From contig NZ_CALJHY010000004.1 of assembly GCF_937770335.1 (NCBI RefSeq), forward strand, positions 248,001-312,000: a DNA stretch of 64,000 bases. Direction: 5' to 3'. The position numbers and the translations under genes were made by a program. Within the stretch, counting starts at the first letter, position 1; each line of letters begins with the position of its first letter. This document shows positions 20,057 through 28,842 of this stretch, piece by piece. The notes under the pieces are model-generated. The model did no database searches. It saw only the letters and a program-made list of their open reading frames with translations, and was not told the origin of the DNA. The stretch is from an uncultured Glaciecola sp. GTDB lineage: Bacteria > Pseudomonadota > Gammaproteobacteria > Enterobacterales > Alteromonadaceae.

Positions 20057-21547
20057 TTATTTTCCTACCCTAATTGCGGTTGTCAGTATTGATCCTTCAT
20101 TGTCTTGATTGTTTAAACCCAACGGGTCTGCAGCCATACTGTGCTCTGCTGGGAAAAAATAATTAAGCTCAACTTGTGCCTTTAATAAATCGACTTGAAT
20201 ATTGAGTACATCGATACGAACATTCAAATCATCAATTCGAGCTCGCACAACCTCAGAAAAATCACCATCGTCGTTCGTATAAGCAGTCAGTGAAGCTTCG
20301 GCTTGTTCTCTTGTTTGCACTAAAATAGAATCATCAAAAATTTGCTGGCGTTTACGTAAACGTTGATACCGAGACCAAGTCGACTGCAATTGTGCTATCA
20401 GTCCTCGCAGGGCAAGTAGTTTGTCAGTTTTAATAGCTTCTGCTTCTCGCACTGCCGCTGATACTTTCTTGTCTTGGGAACTTTGCGTAAACAAAGGCAA
20501 ATCGAATGATACGCCAATTGAAAAGAAATCAGCGCGGCTTCTACCTAATTGGTCATCAGCTCGGTAAGCATAACTTGCATTTACGCCCCACTGCGATTTA
20601 TAAGATTGTTTCGCTAATTCAACACCCGTTTCACCGGCATAGATGCGTTGCTCAATAGCAAGAATAGCTGGGTGGGTATTTAGTTTTTGTGCTAAGTGTT
20701 GCTTATCATTAGCCACTAATAAGCTCATCACAGATGGCGCTAAGTTAGTGATCAAAGGAAGTTCAGAGGACACGCGTTTGTATCGCGTAAAGTCAGACGA
20801 CGATACCTGCCAATCGTTACCATTGCTCAACCATTCGAGCAGCTGCCCACCCGCTTGTTCTTTTTGCGACATCAACGTGTTTAGTCTGTCGTCAAGACGC
20901 GTGAGTTCGAGCTGTGCTCGCAGTATATCTTGCTGACGCACTCTGCCGACGGCCGAAGAATAAGTCGCTTGTATTATTTCGGCGAGTTGTTGAAATAGTA
21001 CTCTATCATTTTCTATCAAGGCAACAATTTGCTGGGCTCTATAAAACTCCAACCACAGTGAAGACACCACTACTTTCGTTTTAGCCATTCGGTCTTGGCG
21101 CAATAACGGGTGTTGTTGAGCGAGTTCTTGCAGTTGCTGCCGCTGAATAGCAAGGCTCTGTCCGCGCGGAAATTGCTGCATGACTCCGGCTTTCAGCTGT
21201 GTCATCGGCTCTTGATCGAAAGCAAATCCATCAGTAGGAAGATTTGCCAAGCCGATCGAAATGATAGGATTAGGCAGGGAATCAACTGCTTCACTGGTAT
21301 CAATCATTGCCTTTTGACGCAACTCACTGCGGTTTAACCAAGGGTCAACTTCAATCGCAATCGATATCGCTTGCGACAAACTCAGTGGATGATAGTTATC
21401 TGGTGCTTTACTAGAGCTTACATTTGCGCTTATCTTCGAGTTTTCATTTGCGCTAACATTAAAACCTAGCGTGGCACTATTGAATAATACAATGGTAACG
21501 GTCGCCACTTTTAGTGTAGGTAAATGACCTAATTTGGAAAATCTCAT
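20057..21547 (-). CDS. cusC: TolC-family outer-membrane channel, CusC type
   Basis: The 496-residue outer-membrane efflux protein has an N-terminal signal region and the duplicated coiled-coil layout of TolC proteins, including PLSLSQAISIAIEVDPWL near the N-terminus and long helical stretches (about 150-250 and 390-470). NPIISIGLANLP and YKSQWGVNASYAYR are typical of the channel strands. It is the first structural gene of the cusCBA part of the operon. The ATG is at 21547, with an AT-rich leader of about 260 bases before the next upstream gene. No lipobox is apparent. Confidence 0.88.
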   Translation of the reverse strand: MRFSKLGHLPTLKVATVTIVLFNSATLGFNVSANENSKISANVSSSKAPDNYHPLSLSQAISIAIEVDPWLNRSELRQKAMIDTSEAVDSLPNPIISIGLANLPTDGFAFDQEPMTQLKAGVMQQFPRGQSLAIQRQQLQELAQQHPLLRQDRMAKTKVVVSSLWLEFYRAQQIVALIENDRVLFQQLAEIIQATYSSAVGRVRQQDILRAQLELTRLDDRLNTLMSQKEQAGGQLLEWLSNGNDWQVSSSDFTRYKRVSSELPLITNLAPSVMSLLVANDKQHLAQKLNTHPAILAIEQRIYAGETGVELAKQSYKSQWGVNASYAYRADDQLGRSRADFFSIGVSFDLPLFTQSSQDKKVSAAVREAEAIKTDKLLALRGLIAQLQSTWSRYQRLRKRQQIFDDSILVQTREQAEASLTAYTNDDGDFSEVVRARIDDLNVRIDVLNIQVDLLKAQVELNYFFPAEHSMAADPLGLNNQDNEGSILTTAIRVGK

Positions 21548-21653
21548 GTTCGACTCTTTTCTGGCTTATGGCTGAATATTGTTTAATTTAGTTAAAATCA
21601 ATGTAGCATCTTAAAATTCTGTCGGTAATATTTTAGCAAATCAATTTAAGGAA

Positions 21654-21794
21654 TTGAAAAAAACGGCTAAAGTCTATCAAGTACAAAATGAAACCAAGTT
21701 ATTCTTCATTCATGACAATAGCGAATGCATACTGACATTAGTGTTGAAAGAAGTAGTTTCACAACGCCAAGATATAGCGAGATTATGCCGCTAA
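21654..21794 (+). CDS. Possible 46-residue small protein (uncertain)
   Basis: A plus-strand frame, open from a TAA before 21620 to TAA at 21792-21794, reads KTAKVYQVQNETKLFF and continues with protein-like composition (VSQRQDIARLCR at the end). The only sensible start is TTG at 21654. AAGGA lies one base from it, which is too close for good initiation. It could be a tiny gene, a remnant, or chance. It lies in the leader between cusC and the CopL-like gene, antisense to the operon. Confidence 0.2.
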   Translation: MKKTAKVYQVQNETKLFFIHDNSECILTLVLKEVVSQRQDIARLCR

Positions 21795-21809
21795 AATCGC
21801 CAGACAGAT

Positions 21810-22241
21810 CTAAGCTGTGAAAGTGAACTGAAATTTAGGTGGGCGTTTCTGATTGGGGATAAATGCGTGCACTAGACGACGGTCGACGTCTATTTTCTCA
21901 TCCTCGGTTAGATGCGAAATTGCTTGAATATTAAGTTCGATCAGCACGGCAAGTGAAAGCATAGCAATAGGGCAATCGCATTCTTGCTGACAACATTCGT
22001 GCTCCATCATTTGGTTTTTTGCAACTGCCTGGCCGAACATATCATCGTTCGCGTTCATTTCAGAGCTCATGTGCTGCTTAACAGCATTGTGGCCAGCATC
22101 TGCGGATACTTCGGTCATCATCACAATGCGCTCATTGTTAAAGCAAGCCATCGAGGAAATAGCAAAAGCCTCGCCTGCCTGCGCTACGAGCAAAAAGATG
22201 ATCATTGTGATACTGGCAAACCGATTAAACACGTTGTTCAA
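21810..22241 (-). CDS. CopL-like metal-binding exported protein
   Basis: The 143-residue protein has a signal peptide (about 1-27, ending AFAIS) and a middle part unusually rich in Met, His and Cys (MMTEV, QHMSSEMNANDDMF, MMEHECCQQECDCPIAM). The CCQxxCxCP cluster recalls CopL-type small periplasmic copper-binding proteins, which are typically found at the head of copper-resistance loci. The conserved C-terminal RPPKFQF is also typical. It is on the same strand as cusCBA, 262 bases upstream of cusC, and so may be the first gene of the unit or separately promoted. Confidence 0.6.
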   Translation of the reverse strand: MNNVFNRFASITMIIFLLVAQAGEAFAISSMACFNNERIVMMTEVSADAGHNAVKQHMSSEMNANDDMFGQAVAKNQMMEHECCQQECDCPIAMLSLAVLIELNIQAISHLTEDEKIDVDRRLVHAFIPNQKRPPKFQFTFTA

Positions 22242-22473
22242 AACACCTTTATATTACTTTATATTAATAAGAACACATCTTATGACCAGCGGTCTTAACA
22301 TTTGTTCACTTAACGCTATAACTGTTACAGTATAAACTATATAACTTAGTTACAAGTACAATGTTTTTTTCAACAAGAGTAAAAAGCATAAAATACGACA
22401 ATTTAGCAAACTGTTTTACTCGTCATATTGTATAAGTTACCTAAAACCAATTCTAATAAATGAGAAATAATCT

Positions 22474-23058
22474 ATGTCAAAACCAACGTTAATGTCACTT
22501 TTTACATCTATCGCAATATCTTTAAGCAGCTTTAGTAGCTTTGCTGCGTTAACACTGGATAAGTCGCAGTCGTCAGTGAATTTTGTATCCACAAAAAACC
22601 AGCATATCTCTGAACAGCATACGTTTGACAATTACTCAGGCCTGCTTGATGATCAAGGTAAGTTAACAATCACTATCGACATAATGTCTGTTAATACAAT
22701 GGTACCTATCCGAAATGAGCGAATGCAGAAGATGCTGTTTAATATGAGCGAATATAGCGTTGCAACATTTACTGCACAAATTGATCCTGCTATGACCAAA
22801 TTAAAAGCGGGTGAGTTAAAGAGAACCACTATTGCCGGCGAAATGACAATTGCAGGAAATACAGCACCAGTCTCATTTGAAGTAGCCTTGATAGGATTAA
22901 AAAATGGCAGCATAAACGCGACTACGGTAAAGCCAACCATTATTAGTGCTACTGCATTTAATCTTGATGACGGCGTTGCTGCGTTGCAGCAAGTGGCTAT
23001 GTTGCAAAGTATTTCTAAAGCCGTACCATTAAGTTTTAGCGCTACTTTTAGTCAATAA
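22474..23058 (+). CDS. YceI-family periplasmic lipid-binding protein
   Basis: The 194-residue protein has a signal peptide (about 1-24, ending SFA-ALTL) and a single lipocalin-like YceI domain. It begins LDKSQSSVNFVSTKN and includes DIMSVNTMVPIRNERMQKMLFN and IAGEMTIAGNTAPVSFEV, which follow the family pattern. YceI proteins bind polyisoprenoid or amphiphilic ligands in the periplasm; the ligand here is unknown. It is divergent from the CopL-like gene. The dioxygenase gene begins 21 bases after its stop and could be cotranscribed. Confidence 0.88.
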   Translation: MSKPTLMSLFTSIAISLSSFSSFAALTLDKSQSSVNFVSTKNQHISEQHTFDNYSGLLDDQGKLTITIDIMSVNTMVPIRNERMQKMLFNMSEYSVATFTAQIDPAMTKLKAGELKRTTIAGEMTIAGNTAPVSFEVALIGLKNGSINATTVKPTIISATAFNLDDGVAALQQVAMLQSISKAVPLSFSATFSQ

Positions 23059-23079
23059 ACCAGAACAGTCGGAGAAAGC

Positions 23080-23799
23080 ATGATAAATCCTAGTCTCAAT
23101 GTTGGCGCGTTAGCTAACGAGTTTAAAACCGACAGGCGACTGATGGTTCATAATTTCTTGCAAGCCGACATCGCTGAACGCATGCGCAGCGCATGTATGC
23201 AACACGTGCCATTTAGCACTCATTATGTGCTAAATAACATGTACCATAGCAAGACTGCCGTGGAAATGGATAATCTCACTCAGCAAGATAAAGCGTCTAT
23301 TAATAAGCAAGTGTTCAGCGCCGCGAGTCAAGGTGTAGGATTTATATATGAAGGCTATTTTAAGAGAGAAATAAAAACTGATCCGAACAGTGTAGCTAAC
23401 CTTGAGTTAGCGTTTTTGCATCAGGTTTTTGACTATTTGAGTAGCGAAGAAGTTTTATCAACAATCAAGCAGATTACCGGAAACCAAGATATCATCGGTG
23501 CAGAACCGCAATATACGCGCTATGCCCCAGGGCATTTTTTGACTCGCCATCTCGATGTAATACCGGGTCGTGCTAGGCGCTACGCGTTTGTGCTCGGGCT
23601 CACTAAGGGCTGGCACCCCGACTGGGGCGGTTTACTGCAGTTCTATGAACAAGATGGAACACCTCGCAACGCTTGGATACCTCAATTTAATGTTTTATCA
23701 CTCTTCGACGTGAGCCACATTCATTCCGTCACTTACGTAACGCCTTTTGCAGCTGAACAGCGTCTTTCGTTAACCGGGTGGTTTGTTGCTAAACCTTAA
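23080..23799 (+). CDS. 2-oxoglutarate/Fe(II)-dependent dioxygenase (prolyl-hydroxylase-like)
   Basis: The 239-residue protein has the double-stranded beta-helix iron site: His157-x-Asp159 (RHLDV) and a distal His, most likely His215 in HIHSV, with Arg228 (EQRLSLTGWF) placed to bind 2-oxoglutarate. GWHPDWGGLLQFYE is typical of prolyl-4-hydroxylase-like enzymes acting on protein or peptide side chains. A GGAG ribosome site precedes the ATG. It converges with the TPR-sulfotransferase gene, and the two coding ends overlap by 11 bases. The substrate is unknown; the neighbourhood makes peptide modification conceivable. Confidence 0.85.
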   Translation: MINPSLNVGALANEFKTDRRLMVHNFLQADIAERMRSACMQHVPFSTHYVLNNMYHSKTAVEMDNLTQQDKASINKQVFSAASQGVGFIYEGYFKREIKTDPNSVANLELAFLHQVFDYLSSEEVLSTIKQITGNQDIIGAEPQYTRYAPGHFLTRHLDVIPGRARRYAFVLGLTKGWHPDWGGLLQFYEQDGTPRNAWIPQFNVLSLFDVSHIHSVTYVTPFAAEQRLSLTGWFVAKP

Positions 23800-25768
23800 A
23801 ACGAGTAGTCAGTTCCTCTAAGTACGGCTCAAAATTAGTCCACTGCTCAAGTCCTGTCTTATAAATGGGCTGGCGAACTTGCTGGGCACTTGGCGTTTTG
23901 ACAGCGCGTTTATTTTTGTGAAAGTCGATGCAAGCTTGCTCAAAAGGAAGACCACAGAAATCAAGTAAGCGTCTTATTTGTGCTTCAGTATCGTTGACGA
24001 CGTCTTCATGTTGAACTCGTAATATTTGAGCAGGAAACACGTGTTGCCAGTGGTCCATGAGTTTTACGTAATTTTGATAATATTGGGCAATATCACTTAG
24101 TGAATAGCTGAACTCTTGGCCTTCGCCAAATAGTTGTTTAAAAACGCTAAAACAACATGCCATAGGGTCGCGCCTTGCATCAATTATTTTGGCATTTGGC
24201 AAAATAAGTTTAATTAAGCCTATATGCATATAATTATTTGGCATTTTATCAATAAAGTAAGCGGCACCTTGTCTGTATACTTGGGTGTCTTGAATGAATT
24301 TTTTACCAAGTTCTGCGAAATAATTTTCCGGTATGCTCTCTATGTTGTGTGGATAAACCGGTTTAGAGCCTTGCTTTTTACTTAAGTTACTAGCTAAGCC
24401 TAAAATTTCATGCAACTCCATAGTCCCGTCTACTTCAGAATGAGAAGCCAGTATCTGCTCCAGCAATGTAGAGCCAGCCCTGGGCATCCCTACAATAAAT
24501 ATGGGAGCGCGATCTGAGTAGCCCAAATTGCCCATTTTTGCGATTAACTCGGGTGTAAATGCCTTAATTTGCGATTCTACAAATTGTGCATGGTTGTTAC
24601 TAGAGTAGCTTAATGTCGCACTTTGTAATTGATTACCAAGCCCGTAATGTAAGAAAGATTGCTCATAGTGCTTTTGATCTTCATAGGCTTTTCCCAAGGC
24701 AAAATGTAAATGTACTTTATCTTGTAGGCTAACCTCATTCTTTGTGGTGCCGGCAAGCATATGTTGAATTTCTTCAGGGTTAAATTCGTAGGTCTTTGTG
24801 TTAGCTAGACTCCAGTATGCATCACCGCAATACAGCTCAAGTTGATAAGCCTGTTGATAGGCGATTACCGATTGCGCAATATTACCTTGTGTTTTATACG
24901 CATGGCCTAGCAACAGATATACATTGGATTCTGCTTTATTGTCATCAATTATTTTTAGATAAATATCGATGGCTTTTTGAATCTCACCTACGCCCACTAA
25001 TGCAGTTGCTTTCGCAACTGAATAGAAAATATTATTGGGATCTTTTTGAACTAGAATGTCTCCCAAAGACAGCGCTTTTGAAAACTTACCTAATTTACTA
25101 TAAATTTTAAATAGCTGGTATTTTGCCTCTAAATTATCTGGTGCTAGCTCGATGCAAGTCTCCAGTATAAATTCGGCTTCAGATATCGCTTTTAAAACTA
25201 CTGCAATTTCCGCTAATAAGAGCAAGCCATCTAAAGAGTGTTTATTTTCCTGCAGGTAGTGGCGACATAGTGCGTCAGCCTCGACTATTTTGCCGTCGTA
25301 AAGCAGGTCTGTTGCCGCGAGCAAGGACTTAGGTAATCCACTCAAATGGTTGATTTGATTTTTGCACAATACAGACGCTTCTTTTTGGTCTGCTTGTTGA
25401 TAAATGGGCAGCAGAGCTTGCCATGCAGATAATAATGCAGGGTTTAACTTAGTCGCCTTATAAAAATGAATACTGGCTAGCTTACCTTGCCCCACAGCCC
25501 GATAATTATAACCTAGTTCTTGATGTGCTCTAGCGTGTTCAGGCGTGATTTTTAGCAACTGTTTGACATCTTCTATGGCTTGATCATATTTGCGCTGCAG
25601 TCGTCTACATACAGCCAACAAATAGCGACATTGAGTTTCTACTTGAATATCAAGCTTATCCTTTAACAGAGCAAGCGCACTTTGTTCGGCATCTGCAAAA
25701 TTACTTTGTTGAAGTAGCTGCTGGATGCGTTTGAGTTCATGCGCTGAAGATAGAATTTGTGCTGACAT
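23789..25768 (-). CDS. TPR-repeat sulfotransferase
   Basis: The 659-residue protein has a long N-terminal array of tetratricopeptide repeats (about 10-390; for example AHQELGYNYRAVGQGKLASIHFYKA and VYLLLGHAYKTQGNIAQSVIAYQQA) and a C-terminal sulfotransferase domain. The PAPS 5'-phosphosulfate loop is IFIVGMPRAGSTLLEQILASH at about 423-443 (split here from flanking residues), and the 3'-phosphate region is RRDPMACCFSVFKQLF. TPR-sulfotransferases of this layout resemble tyrosylprotein sulfotransferases and are common in marine proteobacteria, often near TonB-dependent receptors. The acceptor is unknown. The 3' end overlaps the convergent dioxygenase gene. Confidence 0.88.
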   Translation of the reverse strand: MSAQILSSAHELKRIQQLLQQSNFADAEQSALALLKDKLDIQVETQCRYLLAVCRRLQRKYDQAIEDVKQLLKITPEHARAHQELGYNYRAVGQGKLASIHFYKATKLNPALLSAWQALLPIYQQADQKEASVLCKNQINHLSGLPKSLLAATDLLYDGKIVEADALCRHYLQENKHSLDGLLLLAEIAVVLKAISEAEFILETCIELAPDNLEAKYQLFKIYSKLGKFSKALSLGDILVQKDPNNIFYSVAKATALVGVGEIQKAIDIYLKIIDDNKAESNVYLLLGHAYKTQGNIAQSVIAYQQAYQLELYCGDAYWSLANTKTYEFNPEEIQHMLAGTTKNEVSLQDKVHLHFALGKAYEDQKHYEQSFLHYGLGNQLQSATLSYSSNNHAQFVESQIKAFTPELIAKMGNLGYSDRAPIFIVGMPRAGSTLLEQILASHSEVDGTMELHEILGLASNLSKKQGSKPVYPHNIESIPENYFAELGKKFIQDTQVYRQGAAYFIDKMPNNYMHIGLIKLILPNAKIIDARRDPMACCFSVFKQLFGEGQEFSYSLSDIAQYYQNYVKLMDHWQHVFPAQILRVQHEDVVNDTEAQIRRLLDFCGLPFEQACIDFHKNKRAVKTPSAQQVRQPIYKTGLEQWTNFEPYLEELTTRFKV

Positions 25769-25827
25769 AGTTACCTAATTTGTTGCCAAAGTTTATTTTA
25801 TTTTTAGGGTGCAATTTAACATAAAAA

Positions 25828-25852
25828 AGCCCCTTTGAAAGGGGCTCCTATT
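25828..25852 (-). terminator. Rho-independent terminator after the TonB-dependent receptor gene
   Basis: AGCCCCTTT-GAA-AGGGGCT is a perfect hairpin; on the minus strand it is followed by TTTTTT. It lies 30 bases after the receptor stop, so it ends the receptor transcript before the sulfotransferase gene. Confidence 0.85.
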
Positions 25853-25882
25853 ATACTGCTATGACAATTTATATCATGTTAC

Positions 25883-28546
25883 TTAGTAAAAGTCGTATGA
25901 TAATCTAAAGCCAATAGTACGTGGTCTATTACTCACAACCTTAGGTGTGAACTGCTGATTGTCTACGTGCAAAATAGCGCGTTCATCAAACAAGTTATCA
26001 ATGAATATTTCCGCTTTCCATTCATCATTAGTTATACCGAATGCAACGTTTGCAAGCACATAGCTATCTTGAATGTAACGTCCACCAGCGAAAAGGTCGC
26101 CGTTGGTGTCGGTGTAGTTAACACCTTCATATACGTCAGCTTCTCTTTGAATACTTAATCCACTGCCAGTCCCGTAAACAAGTCTTGTTGTGTCTTCAAG
26201 TACAAAAGCGTCCATAGTCATACTGGCTAAACGGTCACCAGTGTATACAAGTGAACCATTAACAAAACCAGTTAAACCATTGTCCATTTCATAGAAATAA
26301 CGAGCCCTGATATTTCCTGAGAACGAAGCTGAGTAAGGCAACTCACTACCTACCGGTGGTGCAATACCAGCCAGTTCACTATTAACGCTAGTTAACTCAG
26401 TGTCTAGTAGGCTAAACGACGCATCTAAAATTAAGTTATCAGTCGCAAGCCACGTAATATCACCATCAACACCTTTAATCTCAGCATCACCGACGTTATC
26501 AGTAAATACTAAGAAACTAACATTGGTCGGGTCAAATCTAGACGTTTGTAGGTCTTCGATATCAGAGAAGAAGGCCGTTGCGTTAACACGAAGTACACCG
26601 TCAAAAAAGTCTCCTTTCATGCCGACTTCGTAGTTTGTAAGTGTATCAGTTTCTGAATAAACCGGTATTCTAAAACCGTCAAATGCACCTTGTTGATTAG
26701 TAGCTTTACCACCACCAACACGGTTAGTTACTGGTGGTCTAAAGCCTTCACTATAAGTAGCAAAGAACAACAAGTCGCTACTCGCTTTCCAATCGATAGA
26801 TGCCTTGTATATAACATCATCAACGGTAAGTGCGCCGCTGTCGTCCAATAACGATACATCTAGCTGTCCACTTGCGATAGCTGCATCGATCTCTGCTGGA
26901 TCTTCACCGACTGCAATAAGCTCATCCGGATCTAGTGTACCAAACGCTCTTAATCTGCGAGTAACATCTACCGTCGTAGTCGACCCTTTGTAATCGTCTT
27001 CTATTTCATACCAACGAGCACCCAAGCTTACCGTTACTGTGTCAGACAAATCGTATTCTGCTTGACCGAAAACTGCAATTTGGTCAATGCCATGAGTTAC
27101 ATCATTAACAAAACTCACTTCTGATTCAAACGGCCCGCCGTTGCTGTTAATGCCTTCCTGACCAACAGTGGTTCTAGCTAAATCAGGAAACAGTTCCGTA
27201 TTGGCTATTTTGAATTTACCTACGGTGCTCAATTCTTGTGAATCGTAGAAAATACCAGCAGTGATGCGCCAATCATTAGTTGCATCAGTGTTAAATCTAA
27301 GTTCGTGTGTTATGCGCGATGTATCTGTTTCTTCTTTATAGAATTTATTCGGATCGAGGCATTGAACATCAGCTGGCGTAGCTGCTGTATAATGATTACA
27401 AACATAATATGCGGCAAATAAACCACCATTAGTATAGCCAGTATAATCTACGGTTGAAGCGATATCACGATTCAGTAAACCACCAGTGTAAACTATATCA
27501 AGTTCGTCTAAGCGTCCGCTAAGTGTCCATGTAGTTAAACCAAACACATCTGAGTTTTTGTCTTCTTGAAAACGATTAACCGACTGAGTGCCTTCAAGAT
27601 TCGGGTCGTATGCAAATACACCTTCTGTATCTAGCTGCTGCTGAGTATGTTGAACTAACAAATCCCAGTCATCATTAACTTCATAAGCAACACCAAGTCT
27701 AAAACCGGCATAGCTTGCGTCGTTAGCATCTTCTTCAACTAAGTTATCATTATTAGGAGCAATTACTTCAGCACTTGCAGGGTCGCTTAATACGCCACCT
27801 GAAATTCTATTAATAACGACTGCGCTGCCCGCATAACCACCTTGGCCAGGTTCGTTACGGATATTATCTATCCAACCACCTTGGTTATCGTTATATACCG
27901 TTACACGAACGGCTAAATCGTCGGCTGGGGTGAAGTTTAAAAAAGCTTCAACCGAATTACTCATTTCACCGTCTTTAGTAAAGCTTGTACCTAAATCTAG
28001 TCCACCCGCGAAGCCACTAAAGCTAGGCTTTTTGGTAATCATTCGAACTGTACCAGATTGTGAGCTTGCACCGAACAGAGTCCCCTGAGGACCAGGCAGT
28101 ACTTCTACGCGAGCCACATCAGCAGCGTAAATATCAAGGTTTCGACCTTGCATTGATACTGGTTGCTCGTCGAGATAAAAAGCAACTGAAGGTTGCAAAG
28201 CTTGTACGGTAGATACCGCTATGTTGGTTTGTGACGTTGCTGCACCACGGATATATATTTCGTTTTGACCAGGGCCTGTGCCTTGGAATACTACGTTAGG
28301 TAAAAATTCGACGTAATCTTGAAAATTATCTACCCCTAAATTTTCTAAAGCGTCGCCGCTCAGAGCACTAACTGTGACCGGAACAGCTTGAATCGATTCA
28401 GTACGTTTAGTAGCAGTCACTTGAATTGTTTCAATGACACGGCCCGTTTCAGTTTCATCTGTGGCTTCTTGCGCCATAGCGAAAGACGAAGCACTTAAGG
28501 CTGTTATAATGGCATAACTAAGTTTGTTAATTTTCAATGGTTTCAC
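25883..28546 (-). CDS. TonB-dependent outer-membrane receptor
   Basis: The 887-residue protein has a signal peptide (about 1-25, ending AMAQE), a TonB-box-like ETIQVTATKR (about 39-48), a plug domain (about 50-175, including IRGAATSQTN and VEVLPGPQGTLFGASSQSGTVRMITK) and a 22-strand barrel ending in the aromatic residue of LSYDFY. It imports a large substrate through the outer membrane using TonB energy. The overall pattern is that of the Sphingomonas/Caulobacter-like receptor family, whose substrates are seldom known. The divergent BCCT gene lies about 300 bases away, with paired palindromes between them. Confidence 0.9.
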   Translation of the reverse strand: MKPLKINKLSYAIITALSASSFAMAQEATDETETGRVIETIQVTATKRTESIQAVPVTVSALSGDALENLGVDNFQDYVEFLPNVVFQGTGPGQNEIYIRGAATSQTNIAVSTVQALQPSVAFYLDEQPVSMQGRNLDIYAADVARVEVLPGPQGTLFGASSQSGTVRMITKKPSFSGFAGGLDLGTSFTKDGEMSNSVEAFLNFTPADDLAVRVTVYNDNQGGWIDNIRNEPGQGGYAGSAVVINRISGGVLSDPASAEVIAPNNDNLVEEDANDASYAGFRLGVAYEVNDDWDLLVQHTQQQLDTEGVFAYDPNLEGTQSVNRFQEDKNSDVFGLTTWTLSGRLDELDIVYTGGLLNRDIASTVDYTGYTNGGLFAAYYVCNHYTAATPADVQCLDPNKFYKEETDTSRITHELRFNTDATNDWRITAGIFYDSQELSTVGKFKIANTELFPDLARTTVGQEGINSNGGPFESEVSFVNDVTHGIDQIAVFGQAEYDLSDTVTVSLGARWYEIEDDYKGSTTTVDVTRRLRAFGTLDPDELIAVGEDPAEIDAAIASGQLDVSLLDDSGALTVDDVIYKASIDWKASSDLLFFATYSEGFRPPVTNRVGGGKATNQQGAFDGFRIPVYSETDTLTNYEVGMKGDFFDGVLRVNATAFFSDIEDLQTSRFDPTNVSFLVFTDNVGDAEIKGVDGDITWLATDNLILDASFSLLDTELTSVNSELAGIAPPVGSELPYSASFSGNIRARYFYEMDNGLTGFVNGSLVYTGDRLASMTMDAFVLEDTTRLVYGTGSGLSIQREADVYEGVNYTDTNGDLFAGGRYIQDSYVLANVAFGITNDEWKAEIFIDNLFDERAILHVDNQQFTPKVVSNRPRTIGFRLSYDFY

Positions 28547-28587
28547 CTGTGTTAATAACGTTGAACTAGCAATCGTTGCAATAATAG

Positions 28588-28656
28588 TTAGTATACTAAA
28601 TGCTACTTATAGAGCTGTTTTACCAGAAACACCTAAAATAATAATTAGCACACTAA
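28588..28656. promoter_or_regulatory. Two TTAG-N4-CTAA palindromes between receptor and BCCT genes
   Basis: TTAGTATACTAA at 28588-28599 is a perfect palindrome. TTAGCACACTAA at 28645-28656 repeats it with two changes, and both are followed by A-T-rich DNA. The centres are 57 bases apart, in the divergent promoter region. This size and symmetry suit a dimeric regulator; the MarR protein encoded after the BCCT gene is the obvious candidate, but that link is inference. Confidence 0.45.
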
Positions 28657-28842
28657 ATATTAGCAATAAACATATTATTGAACAATATAACACATTAGTT
28701 GTCATAATTCCCTTATATTACAGACTCAACACGTAATTCATTGGTTATACACCGAAACTAATCTCATATTTTCATAGAATAATCGTGTTTAATTCAATGC
28801 AATGTAATATGATTGTAGTTCAAATTAATTTAGGGGTAGTAA

